From an uncultured Lentisphaerota bacterium (GTDB lineage Bacteria > Verrucomicrobiota > Kiritimatiellia > CAIQIC01): a DNA stretch of 47,879 bases. Location: the NCBI GenBank assembly GCA_903912445.1, contig CAIWHP010000168.1:1-47879 (forward strand). Reading direction: 5' to 3'. The stretch's first letter is position 1, and each line of letters starts with the position of its first letter. The notes beneath the pieces are model-generated. The model saw only the letters and a program-made list of their open reading frames with translations. It searched no databases and was not told where the DNA came from. Both the position numbers and the translations under genes were made by a program. Positions 37,345-46,164 of the stretch are shown here, one piece after another.

Positions 37345-37822
37345 TGTTCTGACTACCGGGCCTTTGATCGCTGCCAGTTTGATCATCTCCGCGTCGCACC
37401 GCGGAAATAGGAGCGGATCAACTTCCCCCACGTGCTTGATCATTTCCCGCCACGTCGCGGACGCCACGGGCCGCAGGGCCGGCGTGGTTACGCCGGACCT
37501 TCCAGGCTTTGGCGCACCCCGGCGCGGCGCCGGGTCGGAGTGCTCGAAGTCCTTGCCAGTCGCCCTCCCGTAGGACGAAAGTGGCCGGCGTCGTAGCGCC
37601 GTCGCCTCTCGCTTTCCTTGCGCGCGGCACTGGGTTGACACCAGAACCCGCGAAGGTGTGCGCGTGGCCAAGCGGCGCGGGATGCACGGCCGACGTTTCC
37701 TTGCGCAGCAAGGCCTCTATTCGCCGGTCGGATCGGCACGGGCTCCGCGCGTATGAAACGAACTGGCCAATGCCAAGTCCCGCCCTGAGCGTCGATCCGC
37801 AGGGCCGGATCGCAGCCGTCAT
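37345..37822 (-). pseudogene. decayed IS91-family transposase C-terminus
   Basis: On the minus strand a frame reads TWREMIKHVGEVDPLLFPRC and then DAEMIKLAAIKGPVVRTNI. This is the C-terminal signature of IS91-type transposases (usually W..LI.kVyEVDPl.CPkCg..M.iia.i.dp.vi..IL) with the CPKCG motif degraded to FPRCD. The upstream part is scattered over two frames, implying frameshifts, and no intact Y2 domain or start is present. It is a relic only. Bounds are approximate. Confidence 0.5.
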
Positions 37823-37829
37823 CGCTTCT

Positions 37830-38564
37830 TCAGGCCGATGGCGGCGCGGGCGTCTCCGTGCGGGATGAGAAGCGCCTTCCGATCAGACAAGCGCCCAAGC
37901 CGACAAGGAGAAACAACGCGGACGCGGGTTCGGGGATCACTCCGACATTGAACGTCACCGTGTCCGTGACGCCTCCGTTGTTGACCGTGGTGGTGTAGGT
38001 GCCCGCCTTTCCGTCAAGCCCGTAGTCGGCGAAGGACTTGCCGGTGACGGTGGACGAAGCAAGGCCGGGCCAAGCGACATAGCCTGTAAGGCCACGATCA
38101 ACAGTCAACGTCGCATCGCCCATCTCCAGCGCCGGAACCGCTTCAATCACGAAACCATGCCGCACGGGCGCGCCGGAAGTCAGCGGGATCATGCCAGTGC
38201 AGGGAAGCCATTGGCCCGTGACGCTTTGATCTCCTCCCATCCCGAAGACCGAATACCTGCTCATTGGCCATGCGTCGAAGTACGTCGCATCGGTCCTTAC
38301 GTCGCTCAACTCGAAGCTTCCCAACTGAGCACGGCCGGCATTCATGTGCATCAAGTTGCTATTGTCCGCGAATCCAGCGCCGTTGAAGGCGTCGATGTTC
38401 AGCCCGCCGGCGATTTCGACCAGCAGATCTGATCCCTGTTCGGTGATGTTGATGACCAGGGAGGCCAGCCCGGTTGTTGCTCCGCACACCGTGAGTAGCG
38501 CAATCATTGCCCAAGGCCTAATCGCCCGCGCTGTACGGCTTGCTTGACGTTCACCATTTCTCAT
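37830..38564 (-). CDS. PEP-CTERM sorting domain protein
   Basis: 244 residues. An N-terminal signal (AIRPWAMIALLTVCGATTGLA) and a C-terminal PEP-CTERM tail (VIPEPASALFLLVGLGACLIGRR) bracket a beta-rich middle. The tail consists of PEP, a hydrophobic helix and basic residues, marking the protein for exosortase-dependent sorting to the cell surface. The middle (LVINITEQGSDLLVEIAGGL) looks like the common PEP-CTERM/choice-of-anchor fold. A very strong AGGAGGGGG precedes the ATG. The gene lies between the two 41-bp repeats. Confidence 0.85.
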   Translation of the reverse strand: MRNGERQASRTARAIRPWAMIALLTVCGATTGLASLVINITEQGSDLLVEIAGGLNIDAFNGAGFADNSNLMHMNAGRAQLGSFELSDVRTDATYFDAWPMSRYSVFGMGGDQSVTGQWLPCTGMIPLTSGAPVRHGFVIEAVPALEMGDATLTVDRGLTGYVAWPGLASSTVTGKSFADYGLDGKAGTYTTTVNNGGVTDTVTFNVGVIPEPASALFLLVGLGACLIGRRFSSRTETPAPPSA

Positions 38565-39114
38565 AACAATACCCCCTCCTGGTTAAGGAAATCCCTTCGG
38601 CCACTGCGCCACCGCATCCACCTGATAAGAAATCGCTTTTCGGGCCGTACGGGCACCCCTGCTTCTCTCTGCGGCTTCGCAGAGCTGGCGCGTGAAGCAG
38701 CGTTTCATGGCGGCGAAGCTACCAGAGAGTCTGCGGGAAGGCAAGAGCGACAAGCGGGATCGAAGTGCGGTGGCCAAATAAGAAATTCCTTCGGCGCGCC
38801 CACCGGGGGCGCGCCGCTTTGCGACCGTACTGTTACGCTGAAAAGCATGTGCGCATTCTTGCGCGCCGCGCCGCTAAGTCAAGCCCTGTTTCGTGCCGCA
38901 TTTCTGCGAGGAAGAGAGAGCTTGGGACGGTGCAGCGGCACGGCAGGACAAGACGGGTGCGCAGTGCTTGACGACTCCAGCATAGACGGCCTGGGGTGCT
39001 ACCGCTCGTAGTTCGATTAGCCCTGGATTTCCTCGGCAGTTGGCTGGTCAGTTAGTCCCCATGACCGCTACACCATCCATAGGGAGCGCCCACACCTCCC
39101 AACACGATTTCTCG
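38565..39114. other. gene-free stretch with a perfect inverted repeat
   Basis: CGGCGCGCCC (38792-38801) pairs with GGGCGCGCCG (38807-38816) over a five-base loop. No T run follows, so it is REP-like and not a typical terminator. No convincing gene is visible in the remainder. Confidence 0.4.
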
Positions 39115-39155
39115 TCACCGGCAATGCGCTAGTCCTCGCAGGTCACGGGGACTTG
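39115..39155 (+). repeat. 41-bp direct repeat, copy 2
   Basis: Second copy of the 37084-37124 sequence, 2031 bp away and in the same direction. On the minus strand it reads through QVPVTCED and a stop, as the end of a possible peptide. A REP-like hairpin AGCGGCGG/CCGCCGCT follows at 39226-39248. Confidence 0.6.
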
Positions 39156-39225
39156 CGTATTGAAGATAGAGTTGGCGGATCTTTCATAACCATTGTCTTC
39201 CAGCGCCAGCCTCCGGTTTACAGGA

Positions 39226-39248
39226 AGCGGCGGTGCGAGGCCGCCGCT
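39226..39248. repeat. REP-like hairpin
   Basis: AGCGGCGG (39226-39233) pairs with CCGCCGCT (39241-39248) across seven bases, and CCCAG follows. The tail CGCTCCCAG recurs after the second hairpin at 14620-14643, so the two belong to one repeat family. Confidence 0.5.
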
Positions 39249-39273
39249 CCCAGATAAGTCAGGCGGGAAAAGC

Positions 39274-40158
39274 CTAGGCCTGCGCCGCAATCCAACCTTC
39301 GCGGCCAAGCTGGGTGAAGGGCACGACGCGGGCGGTCGGGAGGGAAGCCACATCGGCCGGCAGCAGCGCGCCCAGCGGGACCACCTTCCAGCCACGCCGC
39401 AGCACCTCGGCCAGAAACTCACGGAACAGATTGTGGCACAAGATGCCCTCGACCTCGGCGTGGATCGTCAGCACATTGAATGCGCCGGGCTTGAGCAGGG
39501 AGAGCATCCAGTCGTTGTAGCCCGCGTTGGTCAGGCCGTCGCGGCCGATCGTTTCGTCGTAGGTGGGCAGCGTCGTCGGAATCTGCGGCTGCGCCAGCGG
39601 TTGGCCGGCGACGACCGGCCGGAAGATGCCGGTGCCGCGCACGTCGCTGTTATAGCGGAAGGGCAGCTGCGCCTTCGCGAGCAACGTCGCGTCGTTGCAC
39701 TTCCAGCCCGGCGCGGCGGAGCAGTCGGGCGGGCGTCCGAGGATCTGCGCGAGCGCCGCGCTGCCCAGCTTGAGCTGCGCGGCCTGGAACGCCGCGCCGC
39801 CGCGCTCCATCCGCATCTGCCATGCATGGTGGTCCCACGCATGCAGGCCCACCTCGTGCCCGCTGGCCGCGGTTTGCCGGATGATGCTCCCGAACGCCTT
39901 GCCGATCACGGCCCCCGGCCAGAAGGTGCCGCGCAGCAGGATATCCCAGCCGTAGAGCTTGGCGCCGCCGGAGCGCAGCATCTTCAGCAGGAACTGCGGC
40001 TTGATCAGGCGCCAGAGATGCCGGCCCATGTTGTCCGGCCCGACGGAGAAAAAGAACGAGCCGCGCACGCCGGCCTCGTCGAGCGCGCGCACGAGCGGCA
40101 GCACCCCCAAGCGCGTCCCGCGGAACGTATCCACATCTATCTTCAGTCCCAGTTGCAT
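39274..40158 (-). CDS. arnD: ArnD-like polysaccharide deacetylase (undecaprenyl-P-Ara4FN deformylase family)
   Basis: 294 residues, the family length. Motifs: LKIDVDTFRGTRLGVLPLVR (catalytic Asp), GVRGSFFFSVGPDNMGRHLW, LRSGGAKLYGWDILLRGTFWPG, GHEVGLHAWDHHAWQM (metal-binding His) and FNVLTIHAEVEG. These fit ArnD closely, which removes the formyl group from Ara4FN-lipid in the aminoarabinose lipid A pathway. No arnABC genes are in the window. An ArnT-like GT39 protein is 4 kb upstream, but a pathway link is inference. The gene lies 308 bp downstream of the HAD phosphatase gene. Confidence 0.85.
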   Translation of the reverse strand: MQLGLKIDVDTFRGTRLGVLPLVRALDEAGVRGSFFFSVGPDNMGRHLWRLIKPQFLLKMLRSGGAKLYGWDILLRGTFWPGAVIGKAFGSIIRQTAASGHEVGLHAWDHHAWQMRMERGGAAFQAAQLKLGSAALAQILGRPPDCSAAPGWKCNDATLLAKAQLPFRYNSDVRGTGIFRPVVAGQPLAQPQIPTTLPTYDETIGRDGLTNAGYNDWMLSLLKPGAFNVLTIHAEVEGILCHNLFREFLAEVLRRGWKVVPLGALLPADVASLPTARVVPFTQLGREGWIAAQA

Positions 40159-40466
40159 AAGCGTCTCGTGTCTATTGTCTCGCAGCTCGTGTCTCTAGTC
40201 CCGGGTCTCGAGTCTCTAGTCCCGCGTCTCTAGTCTCGGGTCAAGAGTCGCACGCGTAGGGCAGGCGCGGATGGAATGGACTCCATGGACGGCACAGCCC
40301 CACCATCAATCCTTTACCCTCGGCTTGCATCCATTCCTCCGCCCCTCGCCCCTCGCCCCTCGTCACTCGCCCCTTCTTCCAGCCTCCGCCCCTTCGCCCC
40401 TCGACGCACGGCGTGTGTCGCCCTTCGTCGCTCGTTTGAAAATCATCCATCATAAATCGCAAATCG
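40159..40466. repeat. low-complexity intergenic spacer
   Basis: The left part (about 40165-40240) is built from TCTCTAGTC/TCTCGAGTC-type units; the right part (about 40330-40410) from CGCCCCTCGCCCCT-type units. No gene is present. The same CTCGCCCCTT style continues into the 3' end of the HAD gene, whose last residues (EEGASAGGRGTSGKG) are therefore low-complexity. Confidence 0.6.
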
Positions 40467-41177
40467 TCAATTTCCCTTGCCGCTCGTCCCTCGACCCCCG
40501 GCGCTCGCCCCTTCTTCCCTCACCAACCCCGGCAAATCCGCCAGCGTGGAAAGGACGGCGTCCGCGCCGGCCGCGAGCAGGGCGGCGCGGTCATAGGCGC
40601 CAGTGGTGACGCCGACCGTGCCGGCACCAGCGGCGCGCCCGGCCTGCATATCGTCGGGCGTATCGCCGATCATCAGCGCCTGCGCCGGCGCGATCCCCAG
40701 CTGCGCGCAAGCCGTCAGCACGGCCTCCGGGTGGGGCTTGACCTGCCGCACGTGCTCGAGCGCGACGATCGTCGCAAAGTCCGCGCCGAAGCCGAAGCCG
40801 TCGAGGATATAGCGTGCGCCGTGCTCCGAGCGGCTGGTGGCGATCCCCAGCTTGACGCGGCTGCGCAGGCCGTCGAGGCAGGCGCGCAAGCCCGGCATCT
40901 CGCGCGTCTGCGTCAGGCAGACCGGCCAGAACGCCGCGCGGTAGGCCTCCACGTGGGCCTGTACGCGCGCCGCCGGGGCGGCCGGTTCCAGGGTCTGGAA
41001 AATCTCGTAGAGCGGCCGTCCGATCCTGGGCAGGATTTCCGCGCGCGGCAGCGGCGCGCGCCCGTGCGCCACGAGCGCCGCATTGAGCGAATGGCAGATC
41101 GCCTCGGTGGCGTCGAAGAGCGTGCCATCGAAGTCGAAGATCACGGCGCGGATGTTGGTGAAAGGTGGCGTTTGCAT
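40467..41177 (-). CDS. HAD-superfamily phosphatase (phosphoglycolate phosphatase-like)
   Basis: About 236 residues. The HAD motifs are present in order: DFDGTLFD (nucleophile and acid/base Asp), IATSRSEHGARYIL (motif II Ser/Thr), KPHPEAVL (motif III Lys) and MIGDTPDDMQAG (motif IV acids). The helical cap between motifs I and II is the type C1 of the Gph/PGP group. The starts at 41177 (MQTPPFTN) and 41186 are both possible; a longer reading to 41276 is not supported. The C-terminal ~15 residues come from low-complexity sequence and are probably dispensable. Confidence 0.85.
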   Translation of the reverse strand: MQTPPFTNIRAVIFDFDGTLFDATEAICHSLNAALVAHGRAPLPRAEILPRIGRPLYEIFQTLEPAAPAARVQAHVEAYRAAFWPVCLTQTREMPGLRACLDGLRSRVKLGIATSRSEHGARYILDGFGFGADFATIVALEHVRQVKPHPEAVLTACAQLGIAPAQALMIGDTPDDMQAGRAAGAGTVGVTTGAYDRAALLAAGADAVLSTLADLPGLVREEGASAGGRGTSGKGN

Positions 41178-41709
41178 CGCGCGCATCAAACCACGAACCG
41201 CCCCCCGAAAAAAGCAGAAAGAAGCCCCCGCACTGCGATCCGGCGGCTGAAGGACTGCGCAGGTGAATAAGTTCAATGGCTAGGCGCGGGGCCTTGGCCG
41301 CAGCAATTCCGCCACAGCCGCGTAAGACGACAGGAGGCGCAGCGGGAAACCCGGGTCACGCTTTCGCCTTCCGCCTTCTTTGATCACTATTCCAAGCTCC
41401 TTTCTGACCATGATAAACAATGCCTAGAGTGCTGGAGAGATTACACAACACTATAAACGGATCAGGGCTCCAGCCGCTTGCGATCTTCCGTCAGCAGGGA
41501 AGCTATGTGCGTTTTGGAATGAGAGATACTCCGGCCTGAGGGGGCACAGTTCAACGCGCGAAGGCAGAAGTCATAACTACATCTTTTACAAAGTGTTATT
41601 TGTATAATATATTTTTGACGGATTTGTTTTTTGGGGTAAAGTTTCGTCAAGGTGGATTGGTTCTGATGTTCACAGGAGGCTAGTGCTTGGGAGGAGGTAG
41701 GGAGGAGTC
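41178..41709. promoter_or_regulatory. AT-rich leader of the secreted-protein run
   Basis: The stretch becomes AT-rich from about 41400. TATAAT stands at 41603-41608, a perfect -10 box but with only a 12-bp gap from TTTACA. TTGACG (41615-41620) with TAAAGT (41637-41642) is a second candidate. The start codon is preceded by GGGAGGAGGTAGGGAGGAG, an exceptionally strong ribosome site. No gene is visible. Confidence 0.45.
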
Positions 41710-43302
41710 ATGAAGGCAAAATGGATTGTTGTACTCTTGCTGACGTGTGGCCCAGCCTTGGCGCAGACCGTGTTCACCAACGGCATCAGCGTGAACGGGC
41801 AAGCCGTACGTGGGGTGGGACTGATCAATCTCACGAACACCCTGTTACCTATCAGCACGATGGTGCCATCGGTAGGCCAATTGGCGGGCATGGACCCACG
41901 CACAGGCGCCACGTTAACTGATGCCGTTTATCTGTTGCCGCTGAGGGCTGCGTGGCTGGAAACCGACGGCATCTATGCGCGCAGTACCAACGGCCTGACG
42001 ATCTACGATGACGCGGACAGGGCCCTGCTGAGAATCCGACAGGGCGCTTTCGCGGGCAACGGCAGCGCGCTTTCCAATTTGAATGCCGCCCAGGTCTCCG
42101 CTGGCAAGTTGCCCGTCTCTGTGCTGCCGACTGGCGGGGTGTGGTCGGCGGGCGGCTTGATTATCACGAACGCCACGTTCAAAGGCAACGGGGCCGGCTT
42201 GACGAATTTAAGCGCCGCGGCCATCACGACAGGGCGTTTGGCCTCCAGCGCGCTACCAACCGGCGGCACATGGAATGCCGGGGGGTTGCTGCTGACCAAC
42301 GCGGTGGTGACCGGTCTGACGGCGGCGCAGATTGCCGGACTCGGCTCGGCAGCGACCAATCCGGCGAGCGCGTTCGTGAAAGCCTCCGGCGGCACGGCGA
42401 GCAATCTGAGCGTGGTCGGCCATCTCACCGGCAATGGCGCCGGGTTGACCAACTTGAGCGCGGCGGCCATCACGGCAGGACGGTTGGCTGCCAGCGCGTT
42501 GCCGACCGGCGGCACGTGGCAGGCGGGAGGGCTGCTGCTCACCAATGCGGTGGTGACCGGTCTGACGGCGGCGCAGATTGCCGGGCTCGGTTCGGCGGCG
42601 ACCTATCCGGCGAGCGCGTTCGTGAAGGCCATCGGGGGCACGGCCAGTAATCTCACCGTCACGGGCAAACTCACCGGCAACGGCGCCGGGCTGACCAACC
42701 TGTCAGGTGCGGCGTTGGTGAATCTGAATGCCAGCCAGATCACGACGGGTCGCTTGGCTGTCGGTATCATGCCCACGGGCGGCTTGTGGAACGCCGGCGG
42801 TTTGCTGCTGACCAATGTGGTGCTTGCAGGCGCGGGTGGGGTGGTCACGCCAACGCTCGCACAGGTGCTGGCGGCCGGCCATAACGGCAGTGGCCGGATT
42901 GTATCGAACGTGGTCGTGTACGGGAGCGGCCGGGGGCTGACGGGCCTGACGGCCTCCGCTGTCTCCGGTCTGGGTGCCGCAGCGTTCAGCAACAGCCTCG
43001 CTTTTGCCGCCGCCGGTCATGGTCATAACGCCACTCAAATCGTCGGCCGCCTTGCTCCCGCCATGCTTCCGTCGGGCGGTTCCTGGAATGCCGGCGGACT
43101 CATCGCGTCGAACCTCACCGTGGCGGGCTATGCTCCCGGAACCAATTACCTCCCCCTCGCCGGCGGCACGGTCACGAACCTCACCGTAGCGAGTACGGCC
43201 ACGGTCGCCCAGTTGACCGTGACCAACCTGACGGTCAAGGGCGTGGCCTGGCTTCCTGCGCAGGGCGATCTGGCTATGGGCAGCTTCACCAACCAGCCGT
43301 GA
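41710..43302 (+). CDS. secreted tail-fibre-like repeat protein
   Basis: 530 residues. The signal peptide is MKAKWIVVLLLTCGPALA, cleaved before Gln19. After a unique ~90-residue N-terminal region the protein consists of repeated units with GNGAGLTNLSAAAI, GRLASSALPTGGTW, NAGGLLLTNAVVTGLTAAQI and SAATNPASAFVKA. Two perfectly phased 246-bp (82-residue) units lie at 42184-42675, with degenerate partial units on either side. Gly/Ala/Thr/Asn richness and short turns suggest a beta-helix or trimeric fibre, as in phage tail fibres and bacterial autotransporter-like stalks. There is no membrane or anchor domain at the C-terminus. It opens a run of secreted proteins. Confidence 0.75.
   Translation: MKAKWIVVLLLTCGPALAQTVFTNGISVNGQAVRGVGLINLTNTLLPISTMVPSVGQLAGMDPRTGATLTDAVYLLPLRAAWLETDGIYARSTNGLTIYDDADRALLRIRQGAFAGNGSALSNLNAAQVSAGKLPVSVLPTGGVWSAGGLIITNATFKGNGAGLTNLSAAAITTGRLASSALPTGGTWNAGGLLLTNAVVTGLTAAQIAGLGSAATNPASAFVKASGGTASNLSVVGHLTGNGAGLTNLSAAAITAGRLAASALPTGGTWQAGGLLLTNAVVTGLTAAQIAGLGSAATYPASAFVKAIGGTASNLTVTGKLTGNGAGLTNLSGAALVNLNASQITTGRLAVGIMPTGGLWNAGGLLLTNVVLAGAGGVVTPTLAQVLAAGHNGSGRIVSNVVVYGSGRGLTGLTASAVSGLGAAAFSNSLAFAAAGHGHNATQIVGRLAPAMLPSGGSWNAGGLIASNLTVAGYAPGTNYLPLAGGTVTNLTVASTATVAQLTVTNLTVKGVAWLPAQGDLAMGSFTNQP
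42184..42675 (+). repeat. tandem 246-bp coding repeat
   Basis: Two successive units start at 42184 and 42430, and the opening GGCAA(C/T)GG(G/C)GCCGG recurs at 42676. The units differ by scattered, mostly third-codon changes. They encode 82 residues each. Confidence 0.7.
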
Positions 43303-43326
43303 CTGGCCGGCGCAACCGAGAGGGTT

Positions 43327-44940
43327 ATGCACCTCCTCCTGAAACTATCGCGGAACCCGGGCAGGCGCTGGCTGCGCCAACGACGCGTAGCAAACCGGGT
43401 GCTGCTGGCCGGGCTCACTTGTGCGGCTTTGACGGTATTCGCACAAGCGCCGGCTTGGTGGCTGAGCCGGAACGTGATCACCACCAATGCCGTACCGCGC
43501 GACTTCGCACCCCTTACGCAGGGGCAACTGAAGTGGTTGGCGACGCAGGCGGCGGCGGAGTTGGACGAAGGCCTGCAATTTGTCGGCGGCGCAGGTTCAA
43601 ACGTCATGGCGTTGGTGGCCGCGTTCTCGCCCACCAACAACTATCGGCCGGTCAATCTCGGCCAAGTTAAGCATGTGGCGCAGCCGTTTTACGCTCGGCT
43701 GGCGGCGCTGGGGCTGACCAACCTCCCTCCGGCGGGAGCGGGCCGGCCTTATCCGTGGAGCCGCAGCACCAACCCGCCTAACGACTATGCCATGGCCAGC
43801 ATCGGCCAGGCGAAATACGCCTTCAGCTTCGATACCGCCGTGGACAGCGACGGCGATGGCATCCCCGATATCTGGGAGGCGAGCCTCGGCTCCAACCCCT
43901 ACAGGAGTGATGCCGGCGCCGTGAACACCAATGCGTGGGCGCTGGGCCGCACCAATCAAGATTTATATCAAGGCTCGCGTGGCCTAAGCATACCGAATGC
44001 CTGGGCGCTCTACACCAACACGACGCAGGTCGCGGTCGTCGCCGACATCCGCGCGCTCAGCCGCTCCCTCACCGTGAAGGCGGCGGAGTGCTTCCTCGAC
44101 ACCACCAATGCTGTCATCTTCGGCAGCGGCCTGGCGCTGACGGCGCTGGACGGCGCGTTCAACGCGAGCAACGAGCTGGCGCAGGCGCTTTTCACGCCGG
44201 CCTTCCCCGCCGGCCAGCGCCACGAGATCTTCATCCATGCCCAAGGCAGCGACACCCGCTGGTGCCCCTTCGTCAAGGTCGTCCTCAACCCCAACATCGA
44301 CGACATCCTCGACAAGATTCAGGCGAACTACTCGGCCATCCGGGATGCACAATTCAATCTGACCTTTACTGTGATGAAAAACAATATTGTCACGTTGAGC
44401 GATACGGTCGTGGTCAAAATGAAAGGCCCGTATAAGATGCGCAAGGAGTATTCCAACGGGCTGCGTATCATTCAAAACGAGAATACGGAATTGTGGTATT
44501 TACCATCTGTGGGCGGAGGCGCAATGAAGAGTGGTTGGAACGGTAATCCTGATCCGATCGCCAACCGTGACTGTGATTTTTTCTGGGACGTTGCGCTCTG
44601 GCGTAGCAGGATGACGCCTACTGTGACAGGCGGCGGAACAATCGGCTACTATGCGATCTCACTTAACCGCACCGCTGGTTCTGTCTGGTATAACCAGAAC
44701 GCCCAAGTGGATTTCAAGCACGGCTTCGTCACGCAGTTAAGCGAGACTGATGCGGACGGATCGGTGGTAATGGATTACCAGTCACCGATGGAGGTGCTGC
44801 CCGGCGTCTGGCTGTTCACAAGCCATCGCCATACACTCCATTTCAGCACCGGGGAGGATATTATTCACGAATCCATCTTGCGAGACATCAAGGTTAATCA
44901 GAGTCTTGCCGACTCACTGTTCACCATCCCCACGGAGTAA
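43327..44940 (+). CDS. secreted QGQLK/calcium-repeat protein with LolA-like C-terminus
   Basis: 537 residues. After a signal peptide (RVLLAGLTCAALTVFAQA), the motif TQGQLKWLATQAAAELDE (from 64) and NPPNDYAMASIGQAKYAFSF are seen; these are features of a family of secreted PVC proteins. DSDGDGIPDIWEASLGSNP (173-191) is a TSP3/calcium-binding repeat. From about residue 331 a beta-rich domain (NYSAIRDAQFNLTFTVM, VVVKMKGPYKMRKEYSNG, LFTSHRHTLHFSTGEDII) resembles the LolA/LppX lipoprotein-carrier fold. Base composition becomes AT-richer at about 44330, right at this boundary, suggesting a swapped module. It is followed 2 bp later by the next gene. Confidence 0.72.
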   Translation: MHLLLKLSRNPGRRWLRQRRVANRVLLAGLTCAALTVFAQAPAWWLSRNVITTNAVPRDFAPLTQGQLKWLATQAAAELDEGLQFVGGAGSNVMALVAAFSPTNNYRPVNLGQVKHVAQPFYARLAALGLTNLPPAGAGRPYPWSRSTNPPNDYAMASIGQAKYAFSFDTAVDSDGDGIPDIWEASLGSNPYRSDAGAVNTNAWALGRTNQDLYQGSRGLSIPNAWALYTNTTQVAVVADIRALSRSLTVKAAECFLDTTNAVIFGSGLALTALDGAFNASNELAQALFTPAFPAGQRHEIFIHAQGSDTRWCPFVKVVLNPNIDDILDKIQANYSAIRDAQFNLTFTVMKNNIVTLSDTVVVKMKGPYKMRKEYSNGLRIIQNENTELWYLPSVGGGAMKSGWNGNPDPIANRDCDFFWDVALWRSRMTPTVTGGGTIGYYAISLNRTAGSVWYNQNAQVDFKHGFVTQLSETDADGSVVMDYQSPMEVLPGVWLFTSHRHTLHFSTGEDIIHESILRDIKVNQSLADSLFTIPTE

Positions 44941-44942
44941 AG

Positions 44943-46160
44943 ATGAAATCACAAATGTTTCGACTTGGTACTCTGGCCAATAGCATACATAAGTCGTTTT
45001 TCCTTTCAAGACAGAGCGGAAAGAGGAGGAACGTTCTTCAGTATTTTGGAACTGCCTTTTTTTCCCTTTACCAACCGATGGCCATCGGAATAATTCTGCA
45101 GGCCGTAGGTTTGTTGTGCAGGAATACGTCCGCTCAAGACTTCAACACTATTGAATATCTTTGCTGCGATTGGGGTCCGGCGATGATCTTGCCGGCCACA
45201 ACCAACGGTGCTGCACAGTTCAGCTATGCCGATGATGAAGTCTACTTTCTCAAACAGGTTCGCTCCTTTGCAACTAAGAAACGCATGACAAAGGATACCT
45301 TCGGCAGTCGAGATAACGAGGATGTCGGCAAGGGGCTCAGTATTTACCTCTGCAAGATGAAATCTGATGGAAGCGCTAAGATGGAGATCAAAGAACTCTG
45401 GAGGAATCCTGCTTACTCGATTGATACGCAGGATCAGAACACCTGGATGGATGTGAATAGAAAAACCCGCAAAATTGCATTTTCCATCAGTTACGGCGGC
45501 GGTGATATTACGGGGCTATGGTCGATTAGTTTGGATGGCTCCGAACTGAAACAATTGATCAAGCCAGCGACGATTAACGAGCATCGTCAACCCTTAAATA
45601 GTCCCAGTTGGACACCAAATGGCGAGTGGATCTTTTTCGACGAAACGCTACACAAGCACCCGGATAGGATCAGCATTCTCAAATATAATATCGCCGGAGC
45701 GACCATCACAAGAGTTCTGGAGGGCACTGAGAAAGTTCAATATAAAGAGCCTCGAGTATCACCGGATGGAAAGCGACTGGCATTTTCTAGGTATCCCAAT
45801 GGTTATCCGGGTGGTCGTTTCATTTGGACATCGACCTTGGATGGTGAGGGGGCTACTCCGATCGGAGGGGGCGATTCACTACGGAATTGGGGTTCTTATC
45901 CCGCTTGGAGTCCAGATGGGAAACAACTGCTGTTTACGGGCAGTTCTTGCCGACCTGTTGTTGATGTGACAACTGGACTAACTATGCGAGATTGCGATCT
46001 CGATCTCCCTCGAAACTCTACATGGGGTTGGCCGCATTGGGGACGTCAAGGGGTAATTGGTTTCGCAATACGCGGCATTATTTTTACGGATATTGAGGGC
46101 AATGTGAACAAGATTATCGGTAAACCGATTCGCAGAGACGGTCTTGCGAACAGGTGGTGA
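44943..46160 (+). CDS. PD40/TolB-like beta-propeller protein
   Basis: 405 residues. The N-terminus has a hydrophobic segment after 45 residues (AIGIILQAVGLLCRNTSA), probably a long signal. TolB-like PD40 units appear as SPSWTPNGEWIFFDE, PRVSPDGKRLAFSR and YPAWSPDGKQLLFTG. The propeller may bind proteins or peptides in the periplasm. The gene starts 2 bp after the preceding stop and is AT-rich compared with most of the window. The true start may lie further in, as the first ~45 residues are unusually long for a signal. Confidence 0.75.
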   Translation: MKSQMFRLGTLANSIHKSFFLSRQSGKRRNVLQYFGTAFFSLYQPMAIGIILQAVGLLCRNTSAQDFNTIEYLCCDWGPAMILPATTNGAAQFSYADDEVYFLKQVRSFATKKRMTKDTFGSRDNEDVGKGLSIYLCKMKSDGSAKMEIKELWRNPAYSIDTQDQNTWMDVNRKTRKIAFSISYGGGDITGLWSISLDGSELKQLIKPATINEHRQPLNSPSWTPNGEWIFFDETLHKHPDRISILKYNIAGATITRVLEGTEKVQYKEPRVSPDGKRLAFSRYPNGYPGGRFIWTSTLDGEGATPIGGGDSLRNWGSYPAWSPDGKQLLFTGSSCRPVVDVTTGLTMRDCDLDLPRNSTWGWPHWGRQGVIGFAIRGIIFTDIEGNVNKIIGKPIRRDGLANRW

Positions 46161-46164
46161 GCTT

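Noticed and set aside
38565-39114. tRNA or small RNA gene
   Set aside because: No cloverleaf could be drawn. Only the inverted repeat at 38792-38816 stands out, without a T run.
40159-40466. CRISPR-like array
   Set aside because: The units are short, irregular and lack unique spacers of constant length.
42184-42675. CRISPR array or non-coding tandem repeat
   Set aside because: The units are long, in frame and inside one ORF with a signal peptide.
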